Source: Desulfobacterales bacterium
GTDB taxonomy: Bacteria; Desulfobacterota; Desulfobacteria; Desulfobacterales; SpSt-501
Direction: 5' to 3'
Length of the DNA stretch: 13,444 bases
NCBI GenBank assembly: GCA_025454275.1
Contig: JALOOS010000048.1
Location: 1-13,444 of the forward strand
Shown here piece after piece: positions 1-5,950 of the stretch. A model generated the notes under the pieces. The model made no database searches. It saw nothing but the letters and a program-made list of their open reading frames with translations, and was not told the DNA's origin. The stretch's first letter is position 1. Each line of letters starts with the position of its first letter. The position numbers were made by a program, and so were the translations under genes.

Positions 1-495
1 GCGATCGTCCGCGGCGATAATCTGCTCCAGGGATTTCCGATGCCGCAACCAGTCATAGAAGGAATCGCCCGGAGCCGGATAGTGGGCGGCTCCCAGGGCC
101 TGGCTCTTGTAGAGCGCCACCAGCCGGCGGGCGAGGTGCTCCTGGCCGGAGCGAATCCGCCGGGCCAGGTCGTCGACGGCGACCGTCGTGCTGGCGATGT
201 TGTCTTCGAGTCCGGTCATCTCGCGTTCCAGCAGGGCGGCGCGGCGCCGGTGGCGCTGGAGCGTCCGGCCGACGGCGTCGAGCGCCGCTGCGATCTCGCT
301 CTCGTCCCTCCGGAAACGCTCAAGCTCGCCCGCCTGCCGACGAAGCTCCTCCTGAACCCCTTGCGCCTCCAGCGGCGTCGCAGGCACCCCATCCCCCGAG
401 AGGGGGGCTTGCGGCGGCGGCTGCCCGAAGGCGGCCGCCGCGAGCCCGAACCCGGCCGCCAGCGCGCACCCCTTCAGAAATCCAATCCGTCCCAT
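1..495 (-). CDS. EnvC-like murein hydrolase activator, N-terminal part (cut by window edge)
   Basis: The first 165 codons are present; the gene continues past the left edge. Residues 1-25 form a signal peptide (basic MGRIGFLK, then an Ala/Gly-rich hydrophobic core ending AFGQ), so export is expected. Residues about 47-130 are a charged, heptad-like coiled coil, ending in RRLVALYKSQ, and are followed by SFYDWLRHRKSLEQII, a pattern typical of EnvC-type proteins just after their coiled coil. The LytM/M23 domain expected at the C-terminus would lie outside the window, so whether it keeps zinc ligands (a peptidase) or lacks them (an activator) cannot be seen. It starts about 40 nt after the ftsX stop, and EnvC-type proteins are the known periplasmic partners of the FtsX loop. 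ATG at 495 is chosen because GGAG lies just before it; an in-frame ATG at 507 is an alternative. Confidence 0.82.
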   Translation of the reverse strand, partial: MGRIGFLKGCALAAGFGLAAAAFGQPPPQAPLSGDGVPATPLEAQGVQEELRRQAGELERFRRDESEIAAALDAVGRTLQRHRRRAALLEREMTGLEDNIASTTVAVDDLARRIRSGQEHLARRLVALYKSQALGAAHYPAPGDSFYDWLRHRKSLEQIIAADDR

Positions 496-537
496 CTTCT
501 CCACCATCGAGGAGGTGATCGCGATCGCAGGGCGCGC

Positions 538-1416
538 TCAGGCCGATGATCTCCGTCCCAAGGAGAGATGTGCGCCGATCGCGCCGACGAGGGTGCTGGC
601 GGCGAGGATGGCGACGGTCATGGCCGGGGTCAGGAACCGATAGGGGACAATCTCCGCCAGCACCTTCAGCTCGGGGCGGTCCGCCAGGGTGCCGAAGGCG
701 GCATAAAGCGCCCCCAGCCCGAGGCCGGCACCGGCCAGCCCCTGGAGCAGGCCGGCGATGTAGAACGGGGCGCGTACGAAGAGTTCCGAGGCGCCGACCC
801 AGCGCATCACCGCGACCTCCTCCCGCCGCGAGTAAACCACCAGGCGGATCGTGTTGGCGACGATGGCGAGCGCGGCGATCAAGAACAGGCTGCTCATCAC
901 CGCTCCGCCCGTCCGCAGCAGCCGGGCGACATCCCGGGCGGCCCCGACCCACTGTCGGCCGTATTCGACTTCCTGGATACCGGGCAGGGTGCGGAGATGG
1001 GCCGCCACGCCCTCCAGACGCTCCCAGCCCTGCTCATCGGGCCTGAGGCGGATCTCAAAACCATCCGGCAGCGGGTTCTCGGGGAGGTTCTCCAGCAGGG
1101 AGGCCTGATGGGCCATCCGGGTCTTGAGTTCGGACAACGCCGCATCGCGGGCGATGAACCGCGCCGAGGCGACCCCCTCGAGCGCCTCGATCCGTTCCTG
1201 AAGCTCCACCGCGGGCAGCGGCGGGTCGCTGTCGAGGTAGGCCATGAGGCGGGCGCTTTTTTTCCACTCCTGCAGGGCGAGATCCGCATTCTGCGCAACG
1301 AGGAGCGCTGCGCCGACGATCAGGATGGAAAGGGCGATGGTGGCGACCGCCAGGGCGCTGATGAGCGGGTTGGCGACGATGTCCTCGAGCGCGCGCTTAA
1401 AATGCCCGGCGATCAT
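538..1416 (-). CDS. ftsX: Cell division protein FtsX (membrane subunit of FtsEX)
   Basis: This 292-aa protein has the full FtsX layout. It has a short cytoplasmic N-terminus, TM1 at about 17-41, a periplasmic domain at about 55-168, and three further TM segments at about 171-195, 218-241 and 264-286. The periplasmic domain carries the family phrase LPENPLPDGFEI (111-122). The cytoplasmic segment NTIRLVVYSRREEVAVMRWVGAS around 188-210 (shown here only as a landmark; key residues R191, R197, R198, E199, G208) is highly typical of FtsX. In the known complex FtsX passes the FtsE ATPase signal to an EnvC-like activator of peptidoglycan hydrolases at the septum or side wall. Its start lies inside the end of ftsE (20-nt overlap), which suggests coupled translation, and the EnvC-like gene follows at once. 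No truncation is visible. Confidence 0.95.
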   Translation of the reverse strand: MIAGHFKRALEDIVANPLISALAVATIALSILIVGAALLVAQNADLALQEWKKSARLMAYLDSDPPLPAVELQERIEALEGVASARFIARDAALSELKTRMAHQASLLENLPENPLPDGFEIRLRPDEQGWERLEGVAAHLRTLPGIQEVEYGRQWVGAARDVARLLRTGGAVMSSLFLIAALAIVANTIRLVVYSRREEVAVMRWVGASELFVRAPFYIAGLLQGLAGAGLGLGALYAAFGTLADRPELKVLAEIVPYRFLTPAMTVAILAASTLVGAIGAHLSLGRRSSA

Positions 1417-2113
1417 AATGTTTTTCCACCTGCACGGAGCGGACCAGCCGGCCCCGGTCGAGCATCAGCACCCGCCCGCCGATATCGCCGATCAGCCGCT
1501 GGTCGTGGGTGGCGATCACGACGGTGGCCCCGCGGATGTGAGCGGCCCGCAGCAGGTCCATCACCCCCCGGGCGGACGCCTCGTCCAGGCTGCCGGTCGG
1601 TTCATCGGCCAGGATCAGCTTCGGGTCGCCGACGATGGCCCGCGCCACGGCGACCCGCTGCTGCTCGCCGCCCGAGAGCCGGGGCGGCAGCGCGGCCGCA
1701 TGCTGGTCCATGCCCACCCGTCGCAGCACCGAGAGAACCTTCGGAGGGATCAGGCGGCTCCGGTAACCGGCGGCCTCCAGTACCAGGGCTACGTTGGCGA
1801 AGACGCTGCGGCCGGGGATGAGCTTGTAATCCTGGAAAACCACACCGCATCTGCGGCGCAGCAGGGCCACCCGGCGCGGCGGGAGCCGTGCGGGGTTCTC
1901 GCCGTCGATGAACACCTCGCCGGCGCTCGCCTTTGAACCGAAATACAACAACTTGAGAAGGGTGCTCTTTCCGGCTCCGCTCGGGCCGGTGATGAAGACC
2001 CATTCGTTTTTGGCGATGTCAAAGCTCAGGTCGACGAGCGCCGGGTGGCGGCCGTAGGTGTGTGCGACGCGGATAAGGCGGATGATCGGGACGGCGGCAT
2101 CGGGATCGGTCAT
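1397..2113 (-). CDS. ftsE: Cell division ATP-binding protein FtsE
   Basis: This is a 238-aa ABC ATPase with every nucleotide-binding motif. Walker A is GPSGAGKST (43-51), the Q-loop Gln is at 94 in VVFQDYKLI, the signature is LSGGEQQRVAVARA (146-159), Walker B is LILADEPTG (166-174), and the switch His is at 203 in ATHD. The phrase FQDYKLIPGRSVFANVAL is characteristic of FtsE. It sits on the cytoplasmic face of FtsX and powers control of cell-wall hydrolysis. Its ATG shares four bases (ATGA) with the stop of the upstream TolC-type gene, and its own end overlaps ftsX. The N-terminus is about 8-10 residues longer than usual. By motifs alone a LolD/MacB-type ATPase would also be possible, but the adjacent FtsX settles the call. 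Confidence 0.95.
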   Translation of the reverse strand: MTDPDAAVPIIRLIRVAHTYGRHPALVDLSFDIAKNEWVFITGPSGAGKSTLLKLLYFGSKASAGEVFIDGENPARLPPRRVALLRRRCGVVFQDYKLIPGRSVFANVALVLEAAGYRSRLIPPKVLSVLRRVGMDQHAAALPPRLSGGEQQRVAVARAIVGDPKLILADEPTGSLDEASARGVMDLLRAAHIRGATVVIATHDQRLIGDIGGRVLMLDRGRLVRSVQVEKHYDRRAF

Positions 2114-3438
2114 TCCAGGCGTTCCTGGCCGATCGCCCGCAGCAGGAAGGCCTTGGCGATTTTGAAATCGAAAAGGGCGTTGGTGTAGTTGGTCTCGGTC
2201 TGGGTCAGCAGGGTCTGGGCGACCAGAACGTCGGTCTGGGTAGCCACCTGCTCCTTGTACTGCTCCTCGGTGATGCGCAGGTTCTCCTTGGCTTGCTCGA
2301 CCGCCTGCCCCACGGTGGCGATGTTCTGCTCGGCCTCCTTGGTGCGCAGGTAGGCCTGCTTGACCTCAAGGTTGATGGTGTCCAGCAGTTCGGATCGGCG
2401 GTATTTGGATTGGGCCAGGCGGGAGAGCTTCTCCTTGCGGCCGTAGCCGGTCCGCCCCCACTCCCAGAGGCTCCAGGTGGCAGTGGCTTGGACATTCCAG
2501 CCGGCGGCATCGCTGATCCCGACCCCTCCGTCCACCTGCCAGTCGTCACCGATGCGGACATAGGAACCGACCACATCCACCGCCGGGAAATAATCCTTTT
2601 CGGTGAGCCGGACCTGCCGCTCGGCGATGTCGACGTCGAGGTTGGCCACCCGGATCTCCAGACGCTGTTTCTGGGCCTCATCGAGGGACTCCTCGAGGCT
2701 CGGGCGGTACGAGGTGAGGGCGACGTCGTCGACCAGGACGACGGGGGTGTTCACCGGCCGGCGCAGCACGGTGTTGAACTGGGCCCGGGCGATTTCCAGG
2801 TCGTTGACGGCCACGGTCCGTCGTTGGACCGCATTGGCGAGCTGTACCTGGGCCTGGAGGAGGTCGTTCAGAGGGCTCAGCCCGACCTTGTAGAAATTCT
2901 CGGCCACGTCCCGCTGGGCGGCGATCGAGGTCACCTGCTGTTCGGCGACATCCAGGAGTTTCAAGCTCTTCAACACCGAATAGTAGGCGTTCTTGGCATC
3001 CAGGATCACATCCTGTCGGGTCAGCTTGGCCTCGACTTCGGCCCGGTCCAGACCCAATTCGGAGAGCCGGTACTCGTTCAACAGCTTGAAGCCGGTGAAA
3101 ATCGGCTGGCGCAGGGAGGTGTTCCAGGTGTACTGGTCCTGGGGCAGGGCGACGGTGGCCTGCCCTGTGACCGGGCTGCGGGTGGTGCGCTCATCGTTGC
3201 GGTGAAGGTAGGTGTAGCTGGTGCCGAGGCTCGGCAGGAAGCCGGTCCGGCTGGCGTTGCGAAGCGCCTCGGCGGCGTTGATCTCCTCCAGGGAGCGCTT
3301 GATCCCGAGGTTGGCCGTGAGCGCGAGCTCGACGGCGTCGGGCAGCGATAGGGGCGGGACGGCCGCCTGCCCGAAGAGCGGCCCGGCTCCGGCGAAGAGG
3401 ATCAGCAGCACCTGGACTCCGACAAGCACCTGTTTCAT
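2110..3438 (-). CDS. TolC-family outer membrane efflux protein
   Basis: This 442-aa protein is of usual length for the OEP/TolC family. Residues 1-23 are a signal peptide (MKQ, a hydrophobic stretch, then LFGQA). The mature part opens with LSLPDAVELALTANLGIK, the classic start of the first OEP repeat. FLPSLGTSYTY (68-78) and DYFPAVDVVGSYVRIG in the second half are the paired strand-entry motifs that follow the helical hairpins in TolC. Long Gln/Glu/Ala-rich helices fill the rest. It should form a trimeric channel from periplasm to outside. No periplasmic adaptor or pump gene lies beside it; instead its stop overlaps the ftsE start (ATGA), placing it at the head of the fts unit. Its true pump partner is not shown by the sequence. 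Confidence 0.9.
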   Translation of the reverse strand: MKQVLVGVQVLLILFAGAGPLFGQAAVPPLSLPDAVELALTANLGIKRSLEEINAAEALRNASRTGFLPSLGTSYTYLHRNDERTTRSPVTGQATVALPQDQYTWNTSLRQPIFTGFKLLNEYRLSELGLDRAEVEAKLTRQDVILDAKNAYYSVLKSLKLLDVAEQQVTSIAAQRDVAENFYKVGLSPLNDLLQAQVQLANAVQRRTVAVNDLEIARAQFNTVLRRPVNTPVVLVDDVALTSYRPSLEESLDEAQKQRLEIRVANLDVDIAERQVRLTEKDYFPAVDVVGSYVRIGDDWQVDGGVGISDAAGWNVQATATWSLWEWGRTGYGRKEKLSRLAQSKYRRSELLDTINLEVKQAYLRTKEAEQNIATVGQAVEQAKENLRITEEQYKEQVATQTDVLVAQTLLTQTETNYTNALFDFKIAKAFLLRAIGQERLE

Positions 3439-3475
3439 GGCGGCCTTTCAGGGATACGCCCTGCGGGCGAAACGG

Positions 3476-3504
3476 TTGACCCCCGCCGCGGGAGCTGGTA
3501 GACT
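3476..3504 (+). promoter_or_regulatory. Putative sigma70 promoter for pyrE
   Basis: A -35 box TTGACC (3476-3481) and a -10 box TAGACT (3499-3504) are separated by exactly 17 nt. Transcription would start near 3511 and give a leader of about 195 nt before pyrE, including the hairpin at 3547-3602. It lies upstream of the tolC-like gene on the opposite strand. Confidence 0.55.
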
Positions 3505-3540
3505 CCCGGCGAGTTCAAGGAGGGCCGACCCCGGTTTTTC

Positions 3541-3570
3541 TTGCTCAAGCCTCCACCGCATTCCCTTTAA
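3541..3570 (+). other. Possible 9-codon pyrE leader peptide
   Basis: A strong AAGGAGGG (3517-3524) near the predicted RNA 5' end has no ATG or GTG after it. The first possible start in the right direction is TTG at 3541, giving LLKPPPHSL and a TAA stop at 3568-3570. The 5' arm of the attenuator hairpin (3547-3558) lies wholly inside it, so a translating ribosome would cover that arm. The 16-nt gap from the purine box to TTG is longer than normal, so this is only a suggestion. Confidence 0.25.
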
Positions 3571-3602
3571 CGTGGCTTCTTCCAATCCGGTGGAGGCTTT
3601 TT
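3547..3602 (+). terminator. Intrinsic terminator in the pyrE leader (probable attenuator)
   Basis: AAGCCTCCACCG (3547-3558) pairs perfectly over 12 bp with CGGTGGAGGCTT (3588-3599), with a 29-nt loop, and TTTTT (3598-3602) follows. A T5 run at 3535-3539 precedes it, where polymerase could pause when UTP is low. No plus-strand gene lies upstream for it to terminate, so it most likely acts inside the pyrE transcript. Attenuation of pyrE and pyrBI by UTP level is well known in enteric bacteria; its use here is inferred. Confidence 0.65.
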
Positions 3603-3628
3603 ATATCCAATCGCCCGGGCGAAATCAA
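3600..3628 (-). promoter_or_regulatory. Putative sigma70 promoter for the tolC-ftsE-ftsX-envC unit
   Basis: Read on the minus strand, TTGATT (3628-3623) and TATAAA (3605-3600) are spaced by 17 nt. The start would be near 3593, with a 5' UTR of about 155 nt before the tolC-like ATG. The -10 box overlaps the T-run of the plus-strand terminator. The promoter points toward the pyrE promoter, so the two leaders would be antisense to each other. Confidence 0.5.
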
Positions 3629-3655
3629 CCGTTTCCAGGGCCGGCGCAGCTCGCG

Positions 3656-3709
3656 ATGATGCGCCGCCGGCGGCCCGGCGCGGGCAACGCCCGGCAGGAG
3701 GGATCGTGA
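3656..3709 (+). other. Short upstream ORF overlapping the pyrE start
   Basis: ATGATG at 3656 opens a 17-codon frame (MMRRRRPGAGNARQEGS) whose TGA (3707-3709) overlaps the pyrE GTG start as GTGA. The same frame is open back to a GTG at 3572 in the attenuator loop. Such an overlap could couple translation, but neither start has a good ribosome site and the peptide resembles nothing known. The Arg-rich content may just reflect GC-rich DNA. Confidence 0.2.
3696..3702 (+). promoter_or_regulatory. Ribosome binding site fixing the pyrE GTG start
   Basis: AGGAGGG lies 3 nt (4 nt from the GGAGG core) before GTG at 3706. It supports a GTG start, which gives the normal OPRT N-terminus MKQELIDML; there is no competing in-frame ATG upstream. 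Confidence 0.75.
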
Positions 3710-4287
3710 AGCAGGAGCTGATCGACATGCTCTGCCGCAAGTCGTTCCAATACAGCGAGGAGCCGGTCTTCAAGCTCGTCTCCGGCCGCATGAGCCACTA
3801 CTACGTCAACTGCAAGCCGACCACCCTCCATCCCCGGGGGATGTTTCTGGTCGGCCACCTGGTCTTTGCCGCGCTCCGGGCAGCGGGCGTCGCCGCGGTC
3901 GGCGGCCTCACTTTCGGCGCCGACCCGGTGGCGATGGCCGCCGCCTTCGCCTCGGAGCTGGAGGGGCGGCCCATCCGGGCCTTCTCGATCCGCAAAACCC
4001 AGAAGGACCACGGGATCGTGCGTTGGGTGGAGGGGGACATCCGCAAGGGAGAGCGGGTGGCGGTCGTGGATGACGTGGCCACCACCGGCGGCTCGACCAT
4101 TACGGCCATCGAACGGGCGCGGGCCGAAGGGCTGGAGGTGGTCCAGGCGGTCGTCCTGGTGGACCGCCAGGAGGGTGGGCTGGAGGCGATCCGCCGCCAC
4201 GTGCCGGATGCGAGCGGGATCATCACGCGCGATGAGCTGCTGGTGCGCTGGAAGCAGATTCGGCAGGAGGCGCCGAGGGCCGAATGA
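3706..4287 (+). CDS. pyrE: Orotate phosphoribosyltransferase
   Basis: This 193-aa cytoplasmic enzyme joins orotate to PRPP to make orotidine 5'-phosphate in UMP synthesis. The PRPP-binding motif VAVVDDVATTGGST (118-131) carries the acidic pair D122-D123. The mobile catalytic loop is RKTQKDHG (96-103), with Lys97, Lys100 and His102. SGRMSHYYVNCK (26-37) is the usual N-terminal substrate segment. The length matches bacterial OPRTs of about 185-215 aa. Translation starts at GTG (good ribosome site just upstream), and the leader carries a promoter and a probable attenuator, so control by pyrimidine level is plausible. The gene stands alone, converging on queD with only 13 nt between the stop codons. 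A purine or xanthine phosphoribosyltransferase is less likely because of the OPRT-specific KDHG loop. Confidence 0.95.
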   Translation: MKQELIDMLCRKSFQYSEEPVFKLVSGRMSHYYVNCKPTTLHPRGMFLVGHLVFAALRAAGVAAVGGLTFGADPVAMAAAFASELEGRPIRAFSIRKTQKDHGIVRWVEGDIRKGERVAVVDDVATTGGSTITAIERARAEGLEVVQAVVLVDRQEGGLEAIRRHVPDASGIITRDELLVRWKQIRQEAPRAE

Positions 4288-4299
4288 GCCCGGCGGCCC
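4277..4299. terminator. Possible shared inverted repeat between pyrE and queD ends
   Basis: GGGCC (4277-4281) and GGCCC (4295-4299) can pair around the pyrE stop codon, with weak extra pairing outside (CGCC against GGCG). It lies between two convergent genes, where a two-way terminator is expected. There is no T-run on either strand, so support is weak. Confidence 0.25.
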
Positions 4300-4300
4300 G

Positions 4301-4672
4301 TCAGGCGACGATGTAAGTCGCGCAGGAGTCCTCGGATTCCCAGGCGCTGACCCGGCTGACCCGCACGCCGGGAGCGGTGATCACCTTCTGGAGCTCCCCG
4401 GCGATGTAGGCCGCGATGCGTTCGGATGAGGGCTGACGCCCCTCGAACATCTCGAGCTCGTTCAAAAACTGATGATCGACGCGGGCGATGATCTCGCGCA
4501 GCCGCCCCTTGACCTCGCCGAAGTCCATCAGCACCCCCCCTGCATCCAACTCCTCGCCGGTGAGGGCCACCTCTATTTTCCAGTTATGGCCGTGCATGTT
4601 CTCGCACTTGGCCCCGACCATCGTCAGCCGGTGAGCGGCGGCAAAACGGGTCACCACTTTCACTTCGTACAT
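4301..4672 (-). CDS. queD: 6-carboxy-5,6,7,8-tetrahydropterin synthase (QueD/PTPS family)
   Basis: This 123-aa protein converts dihydroneopterin triphosphate to 6-carboxytetrahydropterin, the second step toward queuosine (tRNA modification). Zinc ligands are H14 (AAAHRL), H27 and H29 in C23-x3-HGHNW; C23 is the catalytic cysteine spacing typical of QueD. VDHQFLNEL (65-73) supplies the D66/H67 pair, and WESEDSCATY (111-120) holds the substrate-binding Glu. The length fits the small bacterial QueD class. The start at 4672 is chosen because GAGGAGG lies 4 nt upstream; an extension to 4732 would overlap dnaJ and adds nothing conserved. It follows dnaJ after 56 nt on the same strand and probably shares its transcript. 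No queC, queE or queF is in the window, so a PTPS paralog with another pterin role cannot be fully excluded. Confidence 0.9.
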   Translation of the reverse strand: MYEVKVVTRFAAAHRLTMVGAKCENMHGHNWKIEVALTGEELDAGGVLMDFGEVKGRLREIIARVDHQFLNELEMFEGRQPSSERIAAYIAGELQKVITAPGVRVSRVSAWESEDSCATYIVA

Positions 4673-4676
4673 GGGA

Positions 4677-4683
4677 CCTCCTC
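4677..4683 (-). promoter_or_regulatory. Ribosome binding site fixing the queD start
   Basis: Read on the minus strand this is GAGGAGG, 4 nt before ATG at 4672. It favours the 123-aa product over the longer open frame that runs back into dnaJ. Confidence 0.75.
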
Positions 4684-4728
4684 GGCCCGTGTGGAACGGG
4701 GGTCGCTCTCCCTCGGCCCGCCTCGCGT

Positions 4729-5844
4729 TCAATGCACGGCGCTCGAGGAGCCGCCTTTCAGCATGTTTTTGAGTTTGTTCGAGAACTTGCCTTTTTCAAG
4801 GCGGGCGAACTCGCGCAGGAGCTCCTCCTGCTTCTTGGAGAGATGGGTGGGGGTCTTGATCATGACCTGGATGATCTGCTCGCCGCGCTTGCGGGTCCGC
4901 AGGGAGGGGATGCCCTCTTCGTGGAAGTAGAACACATCCCCCGGCTGGGTCCCTTTGGGAATCTCCAGTTGGCGCTCCCCCTCCAGGGTGGGAACCGTGA
5001 TGGTTCCCCCCAGGGCGGCCTGGACGAAGGAGATGGAGACCTGGCAGATGATGTCGTTGTCGCGCCGCTCGAAGAAGTCGTGGGGCTGGACGTGGATGAA
5101 GACGTAGAGATCCCCGCTCGGCCCGCCATGGGTCCCAGGCTCACCCTCCCCGTTCAGCCGCAGGCGCGAGCCGTTGTCGACGCCGGCCGGGATCTTGACC
5201 GAAACGCGCTTGCTGACGCGCACCTGGCCGTTGCCGCGGCAGCCGGCGCAGGGGTGGCTGATCACCTGGCCGTTGCCGCGGCAGACATGGCAGGTGGTCC
5301 TCACCGTGAAGAACCCCTGGGAACGGGAGACCTGGCCGGAGCCGCCGCACTGACGGCAGGCCTCGGGCGCATGGCCTTTTTCGCAGCCCGTGCCGCCGCA
5401 CTCGGGGCAGGTTTCGGCCTTGGCCAGCTCGATTTCGGTTTCCGTTCCGAAAGCGGCTTGCATGAAGGTGAGATTGAGATCGTAGCGCAGATCGGCTCCG
5501 CGCTGGGCCCGTGATCGGTAGCGGCCGCGCCCGCCGAAGCCGAAGAAGTCTTCGAAGATGTCCCCGAAGCTCGAAAAAATGTCCTCGAAACCGCCGAAGC
5601 CCGAAAAGCCCGCCCCTTCCAGACCGGCATGACCGAACTGATCGTAGAGGGCCCGTTTTTCGCGGTCGCGCAGGACCTCATAGGCCTCGGCCGCCTCCTT
5701 GAATTTCTCTTCCGCCTCCTTGTCGCCCGGGTTGCGGTCGGGGTGGAACTTCAGTGCGAGTTTGCGGTAGCTGGATTTCAGCTCGTCCTCGGTCGCGTTG
5801 CGGTTGACCCCGAGCACCTCGTAGTAATCGCGTTTGGCGGTCAT
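4729..5844 (-). CDS. dnaJ: Chaperone protein DnaJ (type I Hsp40)
   Basis: This 371-aa co-chaperone stimulates the DnaK ATPase and delivers unfolded substrates in the cytoplasm. It has all type I parts. The J domain spans 1-70 with HPD at 34-36, and a Gly/Phe-rich linker runs about 71-108. The zinc-finger domain has four CxxCxGxG repeats at 146-153, 163-170, 185-192 and 199-206. C-terminal beta domains carry SVKIPAGVDNGSRLRLNGEGE and the PHDFFERRDNDI segment, followed by a short tail ending in SSSAVH. The length is typical. A near-consensus promoter (5902-5929) and an AGGA ribosome site precede ATG 5844. No dnaK or grpE is adjacent, unlike the common grpE-dnaK-dnaJ cluster, and queD follows on the same strand. 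There is no CIRCE-type repeat upstream. Confidence 0.96.
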   Translation of the reverse strand: MTAKRDYYEVLGVNRNATEDELKSSYRKLALKFHPDRNPGDKEAEEKFKEAAEAYEVLRDREKRALYDQFGHAGLEGAGFSGFGGFEDIFSSFGDIFEDFFGFGGRGRYRSRAQRGADLRYDLNLTFMQAAFGTETEIELAKAETCPECGGTGCEKGHAPEACRQCGGSGQVSRSQGFFTVRTTCHVCRGNGQVISHPCAGCRGNGQVRVSKRVSVKIPAGVDNGSRLRLNGEGEPGTHGGPSGDLYVFIHVQPHDFFERRDNDIICQVSISFVQAALGGTITVPTLEGERQLEIPKGTQPGDVFYFHEEGIPSLRTRKRGEQIIQVMIKTPTHLSKKQEELLREFARLEKGKFSNKLKNMLKGGSSSAVH

Positions 5845-5878
5845 GGCATCCTGTTGACGTATGGAATCACTGATGGAA

Positions 5879-5894
5879 ATCGGTGGGAACCGAT
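5879..5894 (-). promoter_or_regulatory. Stem-loop at the predicted 5' end of the dnaJ transcript
   Basis: ATCGGT and ACCGAT form a perfect 6-bp stem with a 4-nt loop. It would sit at the first bases of the RNA made from the promoter at 5902-5929, about 35 nt before the dnaJ ATG. A 5' stem-loop of this kind could protect the mRNA, but that is a guess. Confidence 0.35.
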
Positions 5895-5901
5895 ACCCGT
5901 C

Positions 5902-5929
5902 ATTTTAACGCAAGCAGTCCGAATGTCAA
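5902..5929 (-). promoter_or_regulatory. Sigma70-type promoter for dnaJ-queD
   Basis: On the minus strand a perfect TTGACA (5929-5924) is followed after 16 nt by TAAAAT (5907-5902), in a locally AT-rich patch between moeA-type and dnaJ genes. The predicted start is near 5895. The boxes look like housekeeping sigma70 and not like a heat-shock sigma32 promoter. Confidence 0.7.
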
Positions 5930-5950
5930 TTTTCGGCGGCGGCGCCGTCG

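Noticed and set aside
568..1821. A 417-codon plus-strand frame across ftsX and ftsE
   Set aside because: It is the antisense shadow of two well-recognised genes and its composition is that of GC-rich noise.
5932..5946. GGCGGCGGCGCCG palindrome after the MoeA fusion stop
   Set aside because: On the minus strand the hairpin is followed by AAAATT and not by T residues, so it is not a clear terminator.
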